From: Burkholderiaceae bacterium
GTDB lineage: Bacteria; Pseudomonadota; Gammaproteobacteria; Burkholderiales; Burkholderiaceae_C
Direction of reading: 5' to 3'
Assembly (NCBI GenBank): GCA_030654805.1
Contig: JAURWR010000069.1
Span: 1-64,000, forward strand
Length of the DNA stretch: 64,000 nucleotides
The notes under the pieces are model-generated. The model was not told the origin of the DNA, did no database searches, and saw only the letters and a program-made list of their open reading frames with translations. Of the stretch, positions 31,304 to 42,824 are shown piece after piece. Both the position numbers and the translations under genes were made by a program. Numbering within the stretch: position 1 is the first letter of the stretch; each line of letters starts with the position of its first letter.

Positions 31304-32401
31304 ATGACCGAGCCTTCCAGCGAACGACCGCGCATCCTGATCGTCCGGCTCAGCGCCATCGGCGACGTGGTGATGGCCAGCGGCCTGATCCCGGCCCTGC
31401 GCGCCCGCTGGCCGCAGGCGCATCTGGCCTGGCTGGTCGAGCCGGCGGCCGCGCCGCTGCTGACGCACAACCCGCGGCTCGACGAGCTGATCGTCTGGCC
31501 GCGCGGCGAATGGCGGCAGCTGTGGCGCATGCATCGCTACGCGACGCTGCTGATGCGTTTTCGTGAATTTCGCAGCCGCCTGCGCGCCGGCCGCTTCGAT
31601 ATCGCACTCGACACGCAGGGCCTGCTGAAGAGCGGCCTCTGGGGCTGGCTCAGCGGCGCACCCCGGCGCATCAGCCTGATCGGTCGTGAGGGCAGCCAGC
31701 ACCTGGCGACCGAGCGGGTCCGGCGACCCGACGAGACCGGCGTGCCGCGGCGCCTGGGTTCCGAGTACCGCGTGCTGGCCCGCCATCTCGGTGCGGCGGA
31801 CGACGCGTTCCAGCCCGACCTCGCGATCGGTGCGGCAGCGCGCGAGGTGGCCCGCGCGGCGCTTCGCGCGGGGTCGGCAGGCCTCACCACCAGCGGCCGG
31901 TATGCGGTGCTGTGCCCGTTCACCACCCGCCCGCAGAAGCACTGGTTCGAGGACCGCTGGATCGCACTGGCCAGGCGCTGCCGCGACGGCGGGCTGGTGC
32001 CGGTGCTGCTCGGCGGACCGGGCGACCGCAACGCCGCAGCCCGCATCGCCGCCGGCGTTCCCGGACTCGTCAACCTGACCGGCGCGCTGAAGCTCGACGA
32101 GAGCGTGGCGGTCGTCGCCGAAGCGGCGCTGCTGGTCGGCGTCGACACCGGCCTCACCCACATGGGCAGCGCGCTGAACGTGCCGACGGTCGCGCTGTTC
32201 GGCTCGACCTGCCCGTACCTCGACCCGGGTGCGCCGCGCAGCAGCGTGCTGTACGAGCAGCTCGCGTGCTCGCCGTGCCGCCGCAACCCGACCTGCGGTG
32301 GCCGCTACGACTGCATGCGCGCGCTCGACGTCGATCGGGTCCACGCCGAAGCGCTGCGGGTGATGGCGCTGCCGGCGCCGCGGGCGGAGGGCGCACGGTG
32401 A
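31304..32401 (+). CDS. Glycosyltransferase family 9 (heptosyltransferase I-like)
   Basis: 365 residues. The GT9 opening ILIVRLSAIGDVVMASGLIPAL, the mid-protein VLCPFTTRPQKHWFEDRWIALA and the nucleotide-sugar motif VGVDTGLTHMGSALNVPTVALFG fit ADP-heptose transferases of the LPS inner core. It resembles WaaC more than WaaF, but the acceptor cannot be read from sequence. It also carries a C-terminal CSPCRRNPTCGGRYDCM segment of clustered cysteines, seen in many GT9 members. It overlaps the next gene by four bases (GTGA). Confidence 0.88.
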   Translation: MTEPSSERPRILIVRLSAIGDVVMASGLIPALRARWPQAHLAWLVEPAAAPLLTHNPRLDELIVWPRGEWRQLWRMHRYATLLMRFREFRSRLRAGRFDIALDTQGLLKSGLWGWLSGAPRRISLIGREGSQHLATERVRRPDETGVPRRLGSEYRVLARHLGAADDAFQPDLAIGAAAREVARAALRAGSAGLTTSGRYAVLCPFTTRPQKHWFEDRWIALARRCRDGGLVPVLLGGPGDRNAAARIAAGVPGLVNLTGALKLDESVAVVAEAALLVGVDTGLTHMGSALNVPTVALFGSTCPYLDPGAPRSSVLYEQLACSPCRRNPTCGGRYDCMRALDVDRVHAEALRVMALPAPRAEGAR

Positions 32402-33423
32402 GCACCGTGGCGGTGTACTTCGTCGCGTCGCCGCTGCAGTTGCTGGCTGCGCAGCAGATCACGCGCACGCACGAGGCCGGGTCGCGGCAGGTGCTGGTCT
32501 GGTACCAGCCGGGTGTCGGCACCTGCGTCCGCGCGTCCGACTGGGATGCCAGCAGCTACATGCCGTGGCCGCGCTGGAAACCGCTGCCGGGCTGGTTCGG
32601 CCGCCACCGCCGGTTGCTCGCCAACATCGATCTGGTCGCCGGACTGATCGGCCGCTGCGACACGCTGCACCTGCACAGCGCGGTGTTCGACACCGAGGCG
32701 ATCAACTACTTCCTGCGCGCGCTGCCGACGCGCTGCGGTGCGCGCGAGGTGCGCGGGCGCATCCTGCCCGACGGGCTGATCAGCATCCGGCGCTACCCGC
32801 TGTCGCTGATCCGCCGCTGGACGCCCTGGTTTCGCAAGCTGCGCCGACTGGTGTCGCCGGAGCTGAACTACTGGCTGTTCACCGGCGACCGCATCGGCTC
32901 CGATGCAACGTTCTGCGACCGCATCTACGTGCTGTCCGACTGGCCGCATGAGTACGACCCCGCCAAGGTCGTGGTGCTGGCGCCGCTGTCGCAGCGAGCA
33001 ACCGGCGATGCGGGCACCGCCCTTCCCTCGCGCGCGCTCGTCATCGGACAGCCGCTGGTCGGTGCGGGTCTGATGAGCGCAGCAGATCGCGATGCGGTCG
33101 CGCGGCAGATCGAGCAGTGGTTGACCTCCAGGGGTATCGAGCACGTCGACTACAAGCGCCATCCGAAGGATCCGCAGAGCGAGCTGTGCCAGCCGGGATA
33201 CCACGTGCTCGATCTCGACGAGCCGCTGGAGATCTGGCTCGGCCACACGCGCTACCAGGCCGTGGTCGGCGTGCGCTCGACCGCGCTGTTGTTCGCCCGT
33301 CAGCTGTGCGAACCACAGACCGAGGTCGTCGCCTTCGGCTGGGAGCGCACCCGCTTCAAATCGGTACAGGAACTCGCCGACATGCGCGCGGTGTTCGATC
33401 GCGTCGGCGTGCTGCAGGCATGA
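32398..33423 (+). CDS. Polysialyltransferase/GT52-like glycosyltransferase
   Basis: 341 residues with GTG start coupled to the preceding stop. I do not recognise a named gene. Features seen: an N-terminal strand VAVYFVASPLQLLAAQQI typical of the bacterial sialyltransferase-like GT families (GT38/GT52), a PDG acidic-Gly motif (RGRILPDGLISI), an HP motif (YKRHPKDP) and a downstream VVGVRSTALLFAR resembling their S/T motif. It lies in an LPS cluster, so it most likely adds a surface-glycan sugar. Donor (CMP-sialic or other) is unknown. A generic GT-B enzyme is the alternative. Confidence 0.6.
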   Translation: MSTVAVYFVASPLQLLAAQQITRTHEAGSRQVLVWYQPGVGTCVRASDWDASSYMPWPRWKPLPGWFGRHRRLLANIDLVAGLIGRCDTLHLHSAVFDTEAINYFLRALPTRCGAREVRGRILPDGLISIRRYPLSLIRRWTPWFRKLRRLVSPELNYWLFTGDRIGSDATFCDRIYVLSDWPHEYDPAKVVVLAPLSQRATGDAGTALPSRALVIGQPLVGAGLMSAADRDAVARQIEQWLTSRGIEHVDYKRHPKDPQSELCQPGYHVLDLDEPLEIWLGHTRYQAVVGVRSTALLFARQLCEPQTEVVAFGWERTRFKSVQELADMRAVFDRVGVLQA

Positions 33424-34667
33424 GCCTCCCGGCCTGGCGAGCACGCATCCCCGCCGTCAACTCGGCCCTGCTGGCCGCGCTGTTCTTCCTCGTCCCGACA
33501 CAGATTGCACCCGCCTATGTGCTGACGGCGGTGATGCTTGCGTTGTGGATCATCGAGGGACAGCTGAAGTCCAAGTGGCAGGCGCTGCGCACCAACCCGG
33601 TGTTCTGGATCTTCCAGGCCTACTTCGGGTGGTTCGTCGTGTCGCTGGCCTGGACCGACGACATGACTGCCGGGCGGAGCATGGTGTCGCGCCACCTGTT
33701 CTTCCTGCTGGCGGCGCTGTACTTCACGGTGGCGCGGCGCGAGCACACCGTGCGCTACCTCATTGCATTCACCACGGGTGTGCTGATGTGCGAGGTCCTG
33801 GCCAGCTACAACTGGCTGCAGTTGAACCTCTACCCGCAGTGGCCGGCGAGTCTGCGTGCGGCCAAGGACGCCATGGAGACCGCGCCCTTCGTCGACCGCA
33901 TCATGTTCGGTCCGACCCTCGCGTTCGCCGGCTACATCGCGGCCTGGCAAGCCCTGGCGTGTCGCCGGGCCGGCCGCCGCAGCGCAGCGCTGGCTTGGGC
34001 GTCGAGCTGGCTGGTCACCATCGGCGTGCTGAGCTTCTCGGGCAGCCGCACCGGCATGCTCGGCTTCTCGCTGATGATGGCCGTGCTGACCCTGCAGACA
34101 GGGTCCCGGCATCGCTGCTGGGCCGCTGCGGGTGCCGTGGTGGTGCTGGTCGGTAGCGTCGGGGGGCTCTATGCAATCAGCGACAGCATCACCCGCCAGC
34201 GGGTGCTCGACGGCTTCGCAGAGGCGCGCAATCTCGAAGGTGCCGTCAACTTGTCGGTTTCACTGCGCTACACGATGGCCGTCAACACGCTGCACGTCAT
34301 CTCCGAGCATCCCTGGCTGGGCGTGGGTGCGGGTGATTTCGTGACCGCCTACCGGGAGGTAAACACGCGCCGCTCGCCGGCCTGGAACGTGCCACGAAAC
34401 CCGCACAACCAGCTGCTGTTCACCATGGCCACCACCGGCATCCTCGGCGGTGTGCTGCTGCTTGCGGTGTGGTTCGCACCGCCGTGGCTCAACCGCCGCA
34501 GGCCGGACGGTCTCAACGCGTTGCGCGTCGGCCTGCCGGTGTTCTTCTTCACGATCTGCCTCGCCGAGTCGTACCTGTGGCGCACCAACACCGCGTTGAT
34601 GTTCGCGTTGTTCTCGGCGCTGCTTTACGGGCCCGTCTGCAAGCCCGCGCCGCCGACCGGGCCCTGA
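33420..34667 (+). CDS. O-antigen ligase / polymerase family membrane protein (Wzy_C)
   Basis: 415 residues with about ten to twelve transmembrane segments. It has the periplasmic-loop region (about 255-345) of O-antigen ligases, with SLRYTMAVNTLHVISEHPWLGVGAGDF and NPHNQLLFTMATTG cores (abbreviated). WaaL/Wzy proteins join or polymerise O-units. ATGA overlap with the upstream glycosyltransferase places it at the end of the msbA-GT-GT-ligase unit. Ligase versus polymerase cannot be settled from sequence. Confidence 0.82.
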   Translation: MSLPAWRARIPAVNSALLAALFFLVPTQIAPAYVLTAVMLALWIIEGQLKSKWQALRTNPVFWIFQAYFGWFVVSLAWTDDMTAGRSMVSRHLFFLLAALYFTVARREHTVRYLIAFTTGVLMCEVLASYNWLQLNLYPQWPASLRAAKDAMETAPFVDRIMFGPTLAFAGYIAAWQALACRRAGRRSAALAWASSWLVTIGVLSFSGSRTGMLGFSLMMAVLTLQTGSRHRCWAAAGAVVVLVGSVGGLYAISDSITRQRVLDGFAEARNLEGAVNLSVSLRYTMAVNTLHVISEHPWLGVGAGDFVTAYREVNTRRSPAWNVPRNPHNQLLFTMATTGILGGVLLLAVWFAPPWLNRRRPDGLNALRVGLPVFFFTICLAESYLWRTNTALMFALFSALLYGPVCKPAPPTGP

Positions 34668-34729
34668 GCAGTGCACGAGCCCGAACCGACTGATCTGGCG
34701 GCAGGGGCCGATCCGCGATCGATGCAGCG

Positions 34730-34751
34730 TTTACACCGCATTTACGCCCGC
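34730..34751 (+). promoter_or_regulatory. Putative KdpE operator, tandem TTTAC direct repeat
   Basis: TTTACACCGCA is followed immediately by TTTACGCCCGC, two 11-bp direct repeats, and then a T-rich CATTTTTAGACCG-TTTTTT tract (34759-34776). OmpR-family regulators such as KdpE bind tandem repeats with helical-turn spacing, and the E. coli kdp operator is likewise a T-run next to a TTTACACC-type sequence. It lies about 75 bp upstream of kdpF. Binding is inferred. Confidence 0.45.
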
Positions 34752-34823
34752 ACCCGACATTTTTAGACCGTTTTTTCGTCGCCCTCCTTACGCTCTGTGA
34801 AACAGGCATGAAGGAGGTTCGCG

Positions 34824-34931
34824 ATGGAATGGCTCTGGTGGATTCTGTTTGCCGCGCTGTGCGCCAGCATCGGCGCGCTGGTGGCGGTTTGCTCGCGAGT
34901 CGCTGCACGACCCGAGGGTCTGCGGCCATGA
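34824..34931 (+). CDS. kdpF: KdpF-like small membrane peptide of the Kdp K+ pump
   Basis: 35 residues, too short for most gene callers: [20 protein letters not shown] and then a short basic tail. It is a single hydrophobic helix of the size and place of KdpF (29 residues in E. coli), which stabilises the KdpFABC complex. An excellent Shine-Dalgarno AAGGAGG lies six bases before the ATG, and its TGA overlaps the kdpA ATG. The Trp-rich start differs from E. coli KdpF, so the name rests on size, topology and position. Confidence 0.75.
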   Translation: MEWLWWILFAALCASIGALVAVCSRVAARPEGLRP

Positions 34932-36712
34932 CATCACAGATGGTGATCCTGCTGGTGGCCTACGTCGCTGCCGTTTTGACACTCGCGGTGCCGATGGGCC
35001 GCTGGCTCGCGGCGGTGGCCGAAGGCCGACTCGCACGCCTGCAACGCCTCGACGGCGCGTTGCTGCGCATCTGCGGCGCCCGTGCCGACCGCGAGCAGGG
35101 CTGGCGCGACTACACGGTCGCGCTGCTCGCCTTCAACATCATCGGCGTGATCGTCGTCTACGCCCTGCAACGGCTCCAGGGCGCTCTGCCCTTGAACCCG
35201 CAGGAACTCGGTGCGATCGCTCCCGATTCGGCGTTCAACACCGCCGTCAGCTTCGTCACCAACACCAACTGGCAGGGATACAGCGGTGAGGTGACGATGG
35301 GCTACGGGGTGCAGATGCTCGGACTCGCAGTGCAGAACTTCCTGTCGGCGGCCACCGGCATGGCGGTCGCGTTCGCGCTGATTCGCGGCTTCGCGCGAGG
35401 ACAACCCCAGAGCGGCGCCGCGACGATCGGCAACTTCTGGGTCGATGTCACGCGCAGCACGCTGTACGTGCTGCTGCCCTTGAGTCTCGTCTTCGCCGTC
35501 GTGCTGTCCAGCCAGGGCGTGTTGCAGAACTTCAAGCCGTATACCGAGGTGTCGCTGATCGACCCGGTCGCCTACAGCGATGCCGGTCCGGCCGGCGCCG
35601 ACGGCCAGCCGACGCAGGTCGCCCAAACCGCGACCACGCAGACGCTGCCGATGGGCCCGATCGCATCGCAGGAGGCGATCAAGATGGTCGGCACCAACGG
35701 CGGTGGCTTCCTCAACGCGAACTCGGCACACCCGTTCGAGAACCCGACGCCGTGGGTCAACGTGATGCAGATGCTGGCGATCTTCCTGATTCCGGCCGGC
35801 CTGTGTCTCGCGTTCGGGCAGATGGTCGGCGACCGGCGCCAGGGCTGGGCGCTGCTGATCGCGATGACGGCGATCTTCGTCGCCGCCGTGGTCGCGATCA
35901 TGCTCGCCGAGCAGTCTGGCAACCCGAAGCTGGCGGCGCTGGGCGTCGACCAGGCCGCCAGCGTGTTGCAGAGCGGCGGCAACATGGAAGGCAAGGAGAC
36001 GCGCTTCGGCATCGCCCACAGTTCGCTGTTCGCCGCCGTCACCACCGCTGCGTCGTGCGGTGCGGTGAACGGCATGCACGGCTCGTTCACCCCGCTCGGC
36101 GGCGCGGTTCCGATGCTGCTGATGCAGCTCGGCGAGGTGGTGTTCGGCGGCGTCGGATCGGGCCTGTACGGCATGCTGATCTTCGCGGTGCTGGCGGTGT
36201 TTCTGGCGGGGCTGATGATCGGTCGCACGCCCGAGTACCTGGGCAAGAAAATCGAGCCGACCGAGATGAAGCTGGTCGCGATCGCGGTCCTGATGACGCC
36301 GATGCTGGTGCTGATCGGCACCGCGATCGCGGTCAGCACCGACGCGGGCCGCGCCGGTCCGCTGAATCCGGGCGCTGCGGGCTACTCGGAAATCCTCTAC
36401 GCGCTCTCGTCGGCGGCCAACAACAACGGCAGCGCGTTCGCCGGGCTGTCGGCCAACACACCGTTCTACAACGCGCTGCTCGGCATCGCGATGTGGATCG
36501 GCCGCTTCGGCGTCATCGTCCCGGTGCTCGCGATCGCCGGCACGCTGGCCGCAAAGAAGCGGGTGGAAGACGGCCGAACCGCTGCGATGCCGACGCACGG
36601 TCCTCTGTTCATCGTGCTGCTGGTGTCCACGGTGCTGCTGGTCGGCGCATTGACCTACCTGCCCTCGCTGGCACTCGGTCCGGTGGTCGAACAACTCAAC
36701 CTTTACAAGTAA
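34928..36712 (+). CDS. kdpA: Potassium-transporting ATPase potassium-binding subunit
   Basis: 594 residues, about ten membrane spans, with four pseudo-repeats of K+-channel-like P-loops and filter glycines ([64 protein letters not shown]). It takes K+ from the periplasm with high affinity and passes it to KdpB. It is coupled to the upstream kdpF-like peptide and ends 10 bp before kdpB, with AAGGAGG between. Confidence 0.97.
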   Translation: MTSQMVILLVAYVAAVLTLAVPMGRWLAAVAEGRLARLQRLDGALLRICGARADREQGWRDYTVALLAFNIIGVIVVYALQRLQGALPLNPQELGAIAPDSAFNTAVSFVTNTNWQGYSGEVTMGYGVQMLGLAVQNFLSAATGMAVAFALIRGFARGQPQSGAATIGNFWVDVTRSTLYVLLPLSLVFAVVLSSQGVLQNFKPYTEVSLIDPVAYSDAGPAGADGQPTQVAQTATTQTLPMGPIASQEAIKMVGTNGGGFLNANSAHPFENPTPWVNVMQMLAIFLIPAGLCLAFGQMVGDRRQGWALLIAMTAIFVAAVVAIMLAEQSGNPKLAALGVDQAASVLQSGGNMEGKETRFGIAHSSLFAAVTTAASCGAVNGMHGSFTPLGGAVPMLLMQLGEVVFGGVGSGLYGMLIFAVLAVFLAGLMIGRTPEYLGKKIEPTEMKLVAIAVLMTPMLVLIGTAIAVSTDAGRAGPLNPGAAGYSEILYALSSAANNNGSAFAGLSANTPFYNALLGIAMWIGRFGVIVPVLAIAGTLAAKKRVEDGRTAAMPTHGPLFIVLLVSTVLLVGALTYLPSLALGPVVEQLNLYK

Positions 36713-36722
36713 GGAGGACGTG

Positions 36723-38900
<2,178 letters not shown>

Positions 38901-38910
38901 GGAGACTTCG

Positions 38911-39501
38911 ATGAATCTGTTACAGGACACTCTGCGTCCCGCCTTCTCTGTATTCATGCTGCTGACCGCGATCACCGGCATCGCGTATCCGCTGGCCGTG
39001 ACCGGCATCGCGCAGGGCGCGTTCCCGGCGGCGGCCAATGGCTCGCTGGTCGTGGTCGACGGCAAGGCGGTCGGCTCGTCGCTGATCAGCCAGGCCTTCA
39101 GCGCACCGAAGTATTTCTGGTCGCGACCGTCGGCGACCGGACCGATGCCGAACAACGCGGGGGCGTCGAGCGGGTCGAACCTGGGCACCAACAACCCGGC
39201 GCTGATCGACGCAGTGACCTCGCGCATCGCGGCGCTGCGGGCGGCCGATCCGGGCAACACGGCTGCGGTGCCGATCGACCTGGTCACGGCCTCTGGCAGC
39301 GGGCTCGATCCGGAGATCAGCCTCGCGGCTGCGGCCTATCAGGCACCTCGCGTGGCGCGTTCACGCGGGATGGATCCGGCAACGGTGCAGTCGTTGATCG
39401 AGCACCATGCGGTGCGACCGTGGCTGGGGGTGGTCGGCGAGCCACGCGTCAACGTGTTGGCGTTGAACTTGGCGTTGGACGCTGTCAGGGTGGCTCCTTG
39501 A
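38911..39501 (+). CDS. kdpC: Potassium-transporting ATPase subunit C
   Basis: 196 residues. One N-terminal membrane helix (about 10-32) is followed by a soluble domain with the KdpC motifs YFWSRPSAT, GASSGSNLG, PIDLVTASGSGLDPEIS and RVNVLALNLALD. It increases ATP affinity of KdpB. It starts 10 bp after kdpB with GGAG. After its stop the operon is interrupted by the dispersed repeat at 39525-39919. Confidence 0.96.
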   Translation: MNLLQDTLRPAFSVFMLLTAITGIAYPLAVTGIAQGAFPAAANGSLVVVDGKAVGSSLISQAFSAPKYFWSRPSATGPMPNNAGASSGSNLGTNNPALIDAVTSRIAALRAADPGNTAAVPIDLVTASGSGLDPEISLAAAAYQAPRVARSRGMDPATVQSLIEHHAVRPWLGVVGEPRVNVLALNLALDAVRVAP

Positions 39502-39524
39502 ATGAGCTTTTTTCTTTGAGTGAG

Positions 39525-39919
39525 ACCGCGCCGGGATTTCGCCCCGGCAGGCGAGTTACCTTTTTCTGCTGGCCCAGAAAAAGGTAACCCAAAAAGAGGG
39601 CCTCGAACACCAGCCGATTTGGGTGTCACGCTGCGGCCAGAAGGCTGACGGCAGAGGCTCTGCATGAGAACAGTCACCGGACCCCGGCCACGGGCACCTC
39701 GCTAACGCCAATCCGCTTGTTCTCGTTTCGACTGAACGTTAGCGAGGAAACCGATGAAGTAGTTCAGCGTGTGTTCTCGAGCCAGAGCCTCTGAAGGAGG
39801 TGTGCAGCCGAAGCGCACCGCTCAAATGGCTGGTGTTCGGCCCCTCTTCTTTGGTTACGTTCTTCTGGGGCAGCAGAAGAAAGTGACTCGGCAGCCGGGC
39901 CGAAACCCGGCGGGCTGCA
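39525..39919. repeat. Dispersed repeat, copy 2 (about 395 bp) between kdpC and kdpD
   Basis: This homologue of the 88-545 element fills most of the 499-bp gap between kdpC and kdpD. Its left end holds a perfect 14-bp stem (39555-39568 against 39575-39588, GTTACCTTTTTCTG and its complement) with a 6-nt loop, and its right end holds a related hairpin in reverse order. The core near 39610-39660 is almost identical to copy 1. It lacks the 20-bp palindrome nested in copy 1. Nothing else gene-like was seen in 39502-40000. Confidence 0.85.
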
Positions 39920-40000
39920 TCGAAAGGCAAATCACGCCCGCCGGGGCGGACACCCGGCGCGGTCCACCGACAGCAAGCCACCTTGCATAGACTGCCATCA

Positions 40001-42790
40001 ATGACCGACGACCCGTCCCGTCCCAACCCCGACGTCTTGCTCGCCCGCGCACAAGCCGAAGAAGCCAAGGCCTCTCGCGGCAAGCTGAAGATCTTCTTCG
40101 GCGCATCGGCCGGCGTCGGCAAGACCTACGCGATGCTGAAAGCCGCGCAGCAGTTGCGTTCGCAGGGCGTCGACGTGGTGATCGGCCTGGTCGAGACGCA
40201 CGGCCGCAGCGAGACCGCAGCGCAGTTGCAGGGCCTGGAGGTGCTGCCCAGGCGCAGCGTCGAACGCAGCGACAAGAAGGCGGCTGCATCCATCGGCGAA
40301 TTCGACCTCGACGCCGCGCTGGCCCGCCACCCAGCCGTCCTGGTGGTCGACGAGCTGGCCCACAGCAACGCCGCCGGATCGCGTCACCCGAAGCGCTGGC
40401 AGGACATCGACGAGCTGCTCGTCGCCGGCATCGACGTCATCTCCGCTGTCAACGTGCAGCACATCGAGAGCCTGAACGACGTGGTCGGTGGCATCACCGG
40501 CATCCGGGTCTGGGAGACCGTGCCCGACCGGGTGTTCGACGAGGCGGACGAGGTGGTGCTGGTCGACCTGCCGACCGACGACCTGTTGCGACGGCTGCAG
40601 CAGGGCCAGGTCTATCTGCCAGAACAGGCCGAGCGCGCGGTACAGAACTTCTTTCGCAAGGGCAACCTGATGGCGCTGCGCGAACTGGCGCTGCGTCGCA
40701 CGGCCGAGCGCGTCGACGACGAGGTGCGCAGCTACCGGCGCAATATGGTGCATGGCGGCGAGCGCACGGTGTGGCAGACCAGCGATGCGCTGCTGGTGTG
40801 TCTGGGCCCGCAGGACGGGGCCGACAAGCTGGTGCGCGCAGCGAGCCGCCGCGCCTCGCGCAGCAACGCACCGTGGCATGCGGTGTATGTGGAAACGCCG
40901 ACGCTGCAGCGTCTGCCGGAATCCCGGCGCCGCACCATCCTGCGCACGCTCAAGCTGGCCGAGTCGCTGGGGGCGAGCACGGCCACCTTGACGGGTCAGA
41001 ACGCCGCCGATGCGGTGGTCGCCTACGCGCAAGAGCACAACCTGGGCACGCTGGTGGTCGGTCGCCCGAGCCGGGGCGGCGGGCCGATGGCAGCGTTGCT
41101 GCGTCGGTGGCGCGGTCCGCAGTTCGTCGAGCGGGTGGCGGCACTCGCGCCCGAGGTGGAGCTGATGGTGGTCACGCTGGACAGCACCGTTCGCCCGGCC
41201 GGTGCGGTGGCACGCGAAGACGCACCGCCGGGACGCGCGCCCCCCTGGAACGGCCTCGCCTGGGCACTCGCGTCCAGTGCACTGCTGACTGCACTGGCGA
41301 CGCCACTGGTTCCGTTCCTGGACCTCGCCAACATCATCATGCTGTTCCTGCTGGTGGTCGTCGGCGTGGCGGTGAAGTTCGGGCGGCGCGCCGCATTTGC
41401 GTCGGCGGTGCTGAACGTGATCGCGTTCGACTACTTCTTCGTGCAGCCGCGTTTCTCGTTCGCGGTCAGCGACGTGCAGTACCTGGTGACCTTCGCGGTG
41501 ATGATGATCGTCGGGCTGGTGGTGGGGCAGCTCACAGCCAGTCTGCGCTACCAGGCCCGCATCGCTCGGTATCGAGAGGACCGCGCGCGTTGCCTCTACG
41601 AAATGTCGCGCGAGCTCGGCGTGGTCCTGACGCAGGAGCAGGTGGCCGAGGTCAGCGACAAGTATGTCGAAATGGGCTTCCGCGCCAAGGCGTCGGTGCT
41701 GTGCCCCGACGCCAGTGGCCGCCTGGTCAACGCGTCGCCGCGTAGCGGTGACGCGCCGCAGCTCGATTTCGGCATCGCGCAATGGGCCTACGACCACGCC
41801 GAGGCGGCCGGAGCAGGCACCGACACACTGCCGGCAAGCCCGCTGCTCTACGTGCCGCTGAAGGCGCCGATGCGCACGCGCGGCGTGATCGCTGTCGAGC
41901 CGGCCAACCCGCGCCTGCTGATGATTCCAGAACAGCGGCAGCTGCTCGACACCTATGCTGCGCTGGTCGCGATCGCGATCGAACGGGTGCACTTCGTCAC
42001 CGTCGCGCAGGAGACCCTGGTGACGATGGAGTCCGAACGGCTGCGCAATTCGCTGCTGGCCGCGCTCTCGCACGATCTGCGCACGCCGCTGACATCGCTG
42101 GTCGGGCTGAGCGAGTCGCTGACCCATGCGCTGCGTCGCGATGGCTCTCCGCAAAGCACGGCAGCGCAGGCCATCCACACGCAAGCGCTGCGCACGGCTC
42201 AACTGGTCAACAACCTGCTCGACATGGCACGGCTGCAGGCCGGCGCCGTGACCCTGAGGCGAGACTGGCAGTCGCTCGAGGAGCTCGCCGGCAGCGCGAT
42301 CCGCTCGATCGAAGGCGCGCTGGCGGCGCACCCAGTGCGGGTGAATCTGCCAACCGACCTGCCGCTGCTGCATGGCGACGCGGTGCTGCTCGAGCGGGTG
42401 CTGGTCAACCTGCTCGAGAACGCTGCGAAATACACGCCGCCCGGCACAACGATCACGCTCGGCGCACGTCAGGAGGGCGAGCGGATCGCGGTCGAGGTCA
42501 GCGACGAAGGCCCCGGCCTGCCGGTCGATGTGACCCCGAGCCCTGAGGCCGGCACGCCCGCAGAGGCCAGCGAACGGTTGTTCGACAAGTTCACCCGCGG
42601 CGCGAAGGAGTCGAGCACGCCCGGTGTCGGCCTGGGCCTCGCCATTTGCCGTGCGATCGTGCAGGCACACGGCGGGAGCATCGGCGCGGCCAACCGCACG
42701 GCGCCGCAACACGGTGCGGTGTTCCGTTTCACGCTGCCGCACGTGCCCTCGCCGCCCCTCGCTGAGGGGTCGGCGATGATCCCGGACTGA
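40001..42790 (+). CDS. kdpD: Sensor histidine kinase KdpD
   Basis: 929 residues. It has an N-terminal KdpD domain with Walker A GASAGVGKTYAM and VVDELAHSN (about 20-230), and a universal-stress-like domain (about 250-370). Four membrane spans of the DUF4118 type (about 420-515) follow, then a GAF-like region. The HisKA domain has His in ALSHDLRTPLTSLVG (about residue 690) and the HATPase has DEGPGLP and GVGLGLAICRAIV. It senses K+ limitation or turgor and phosphorylates KdpE. The start MTDDPSRP is preceded by no evident Shine-Dalgarno; the dispersed repeat sits 80 bp upstream. Confidence 0.96.
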   Translation: MTDDPSRPNPDVLLARAQAEEAKASRGKLKIFFGASAGVGKTYAMLKAAQQLRSQGVDVVIGLVETHGRSETAAQLQGLEVLPRRSVERSDKKAAASIGEFDLDAALARHPAVLVVDELAHSNAAGSRHPKRWQDIDELLVAGIDVISAVNVQHIESLNDVVGGITGIRVWETVPDRVFDEADEVVLVDLPTDDLLRRLQQGQVYLPEQAERAVQNFFRKGNLMALRELALRRTAERVDDEVRSYRRNMVHGGERTVWQTSDALLVCLGPQDGADKLVRAASRRASRSNAPWHAVYVETPTLQRLPESRRRTILRTLKLAESLGASTATLTGQNAADAVVAYAQEHNLGTLVVGRPSRGGGPMAALLRRWRGPQFVERVAALAPEVELMVVTLDSTVRPAGAVAREDAPPGRAPPWNGLAWALASSALLTALATPLVPFLDLANIIMLFLLVVVGVAVKFGRRAAFASAVLNVIAFDYFFVQPRFSFAVSDVQYLVTFAVMMIVGLVVGQLTASLRYQARIARYREDRARCLYEMSRELGVVLTQEQVAEVSDKYVEMGFRAKASVLCPDASGRLVNASPRSGDAPQLDFGIAQWAYDHAEAAGAGTDTLPASPLLYVPLKAPMRTRGVIAVEPANPRLLMIPEQRQLLDTYAALVAIAIERVHFVTVAQETLVTMESERLRNSLLAALSHDLRTPLTSLVGLSESLTHALRRDGSPQSTAAQAIHTQALRTAQLVNNLLDMARLQAGAVTLRRDWQSLEELAGSAIRSIEGALAAHPVRVNLPTDLPLLHGDAVLLERVLVNLLENAAKYTPPGTTITLGARQEGERIAVEVSDEGPGLPVDVTPSPEAGTPAEASERLFDKFTRGAKESSTPGVGLGLAICRAIVQAHGGSIGAANRTAPQHGAVFRFTLPHVPSPPLAEGSAMIPD

Positions 42791-42824
42791 TCCACCGGAA
42801 TCTGCACGGTCACCCACGAACTGC

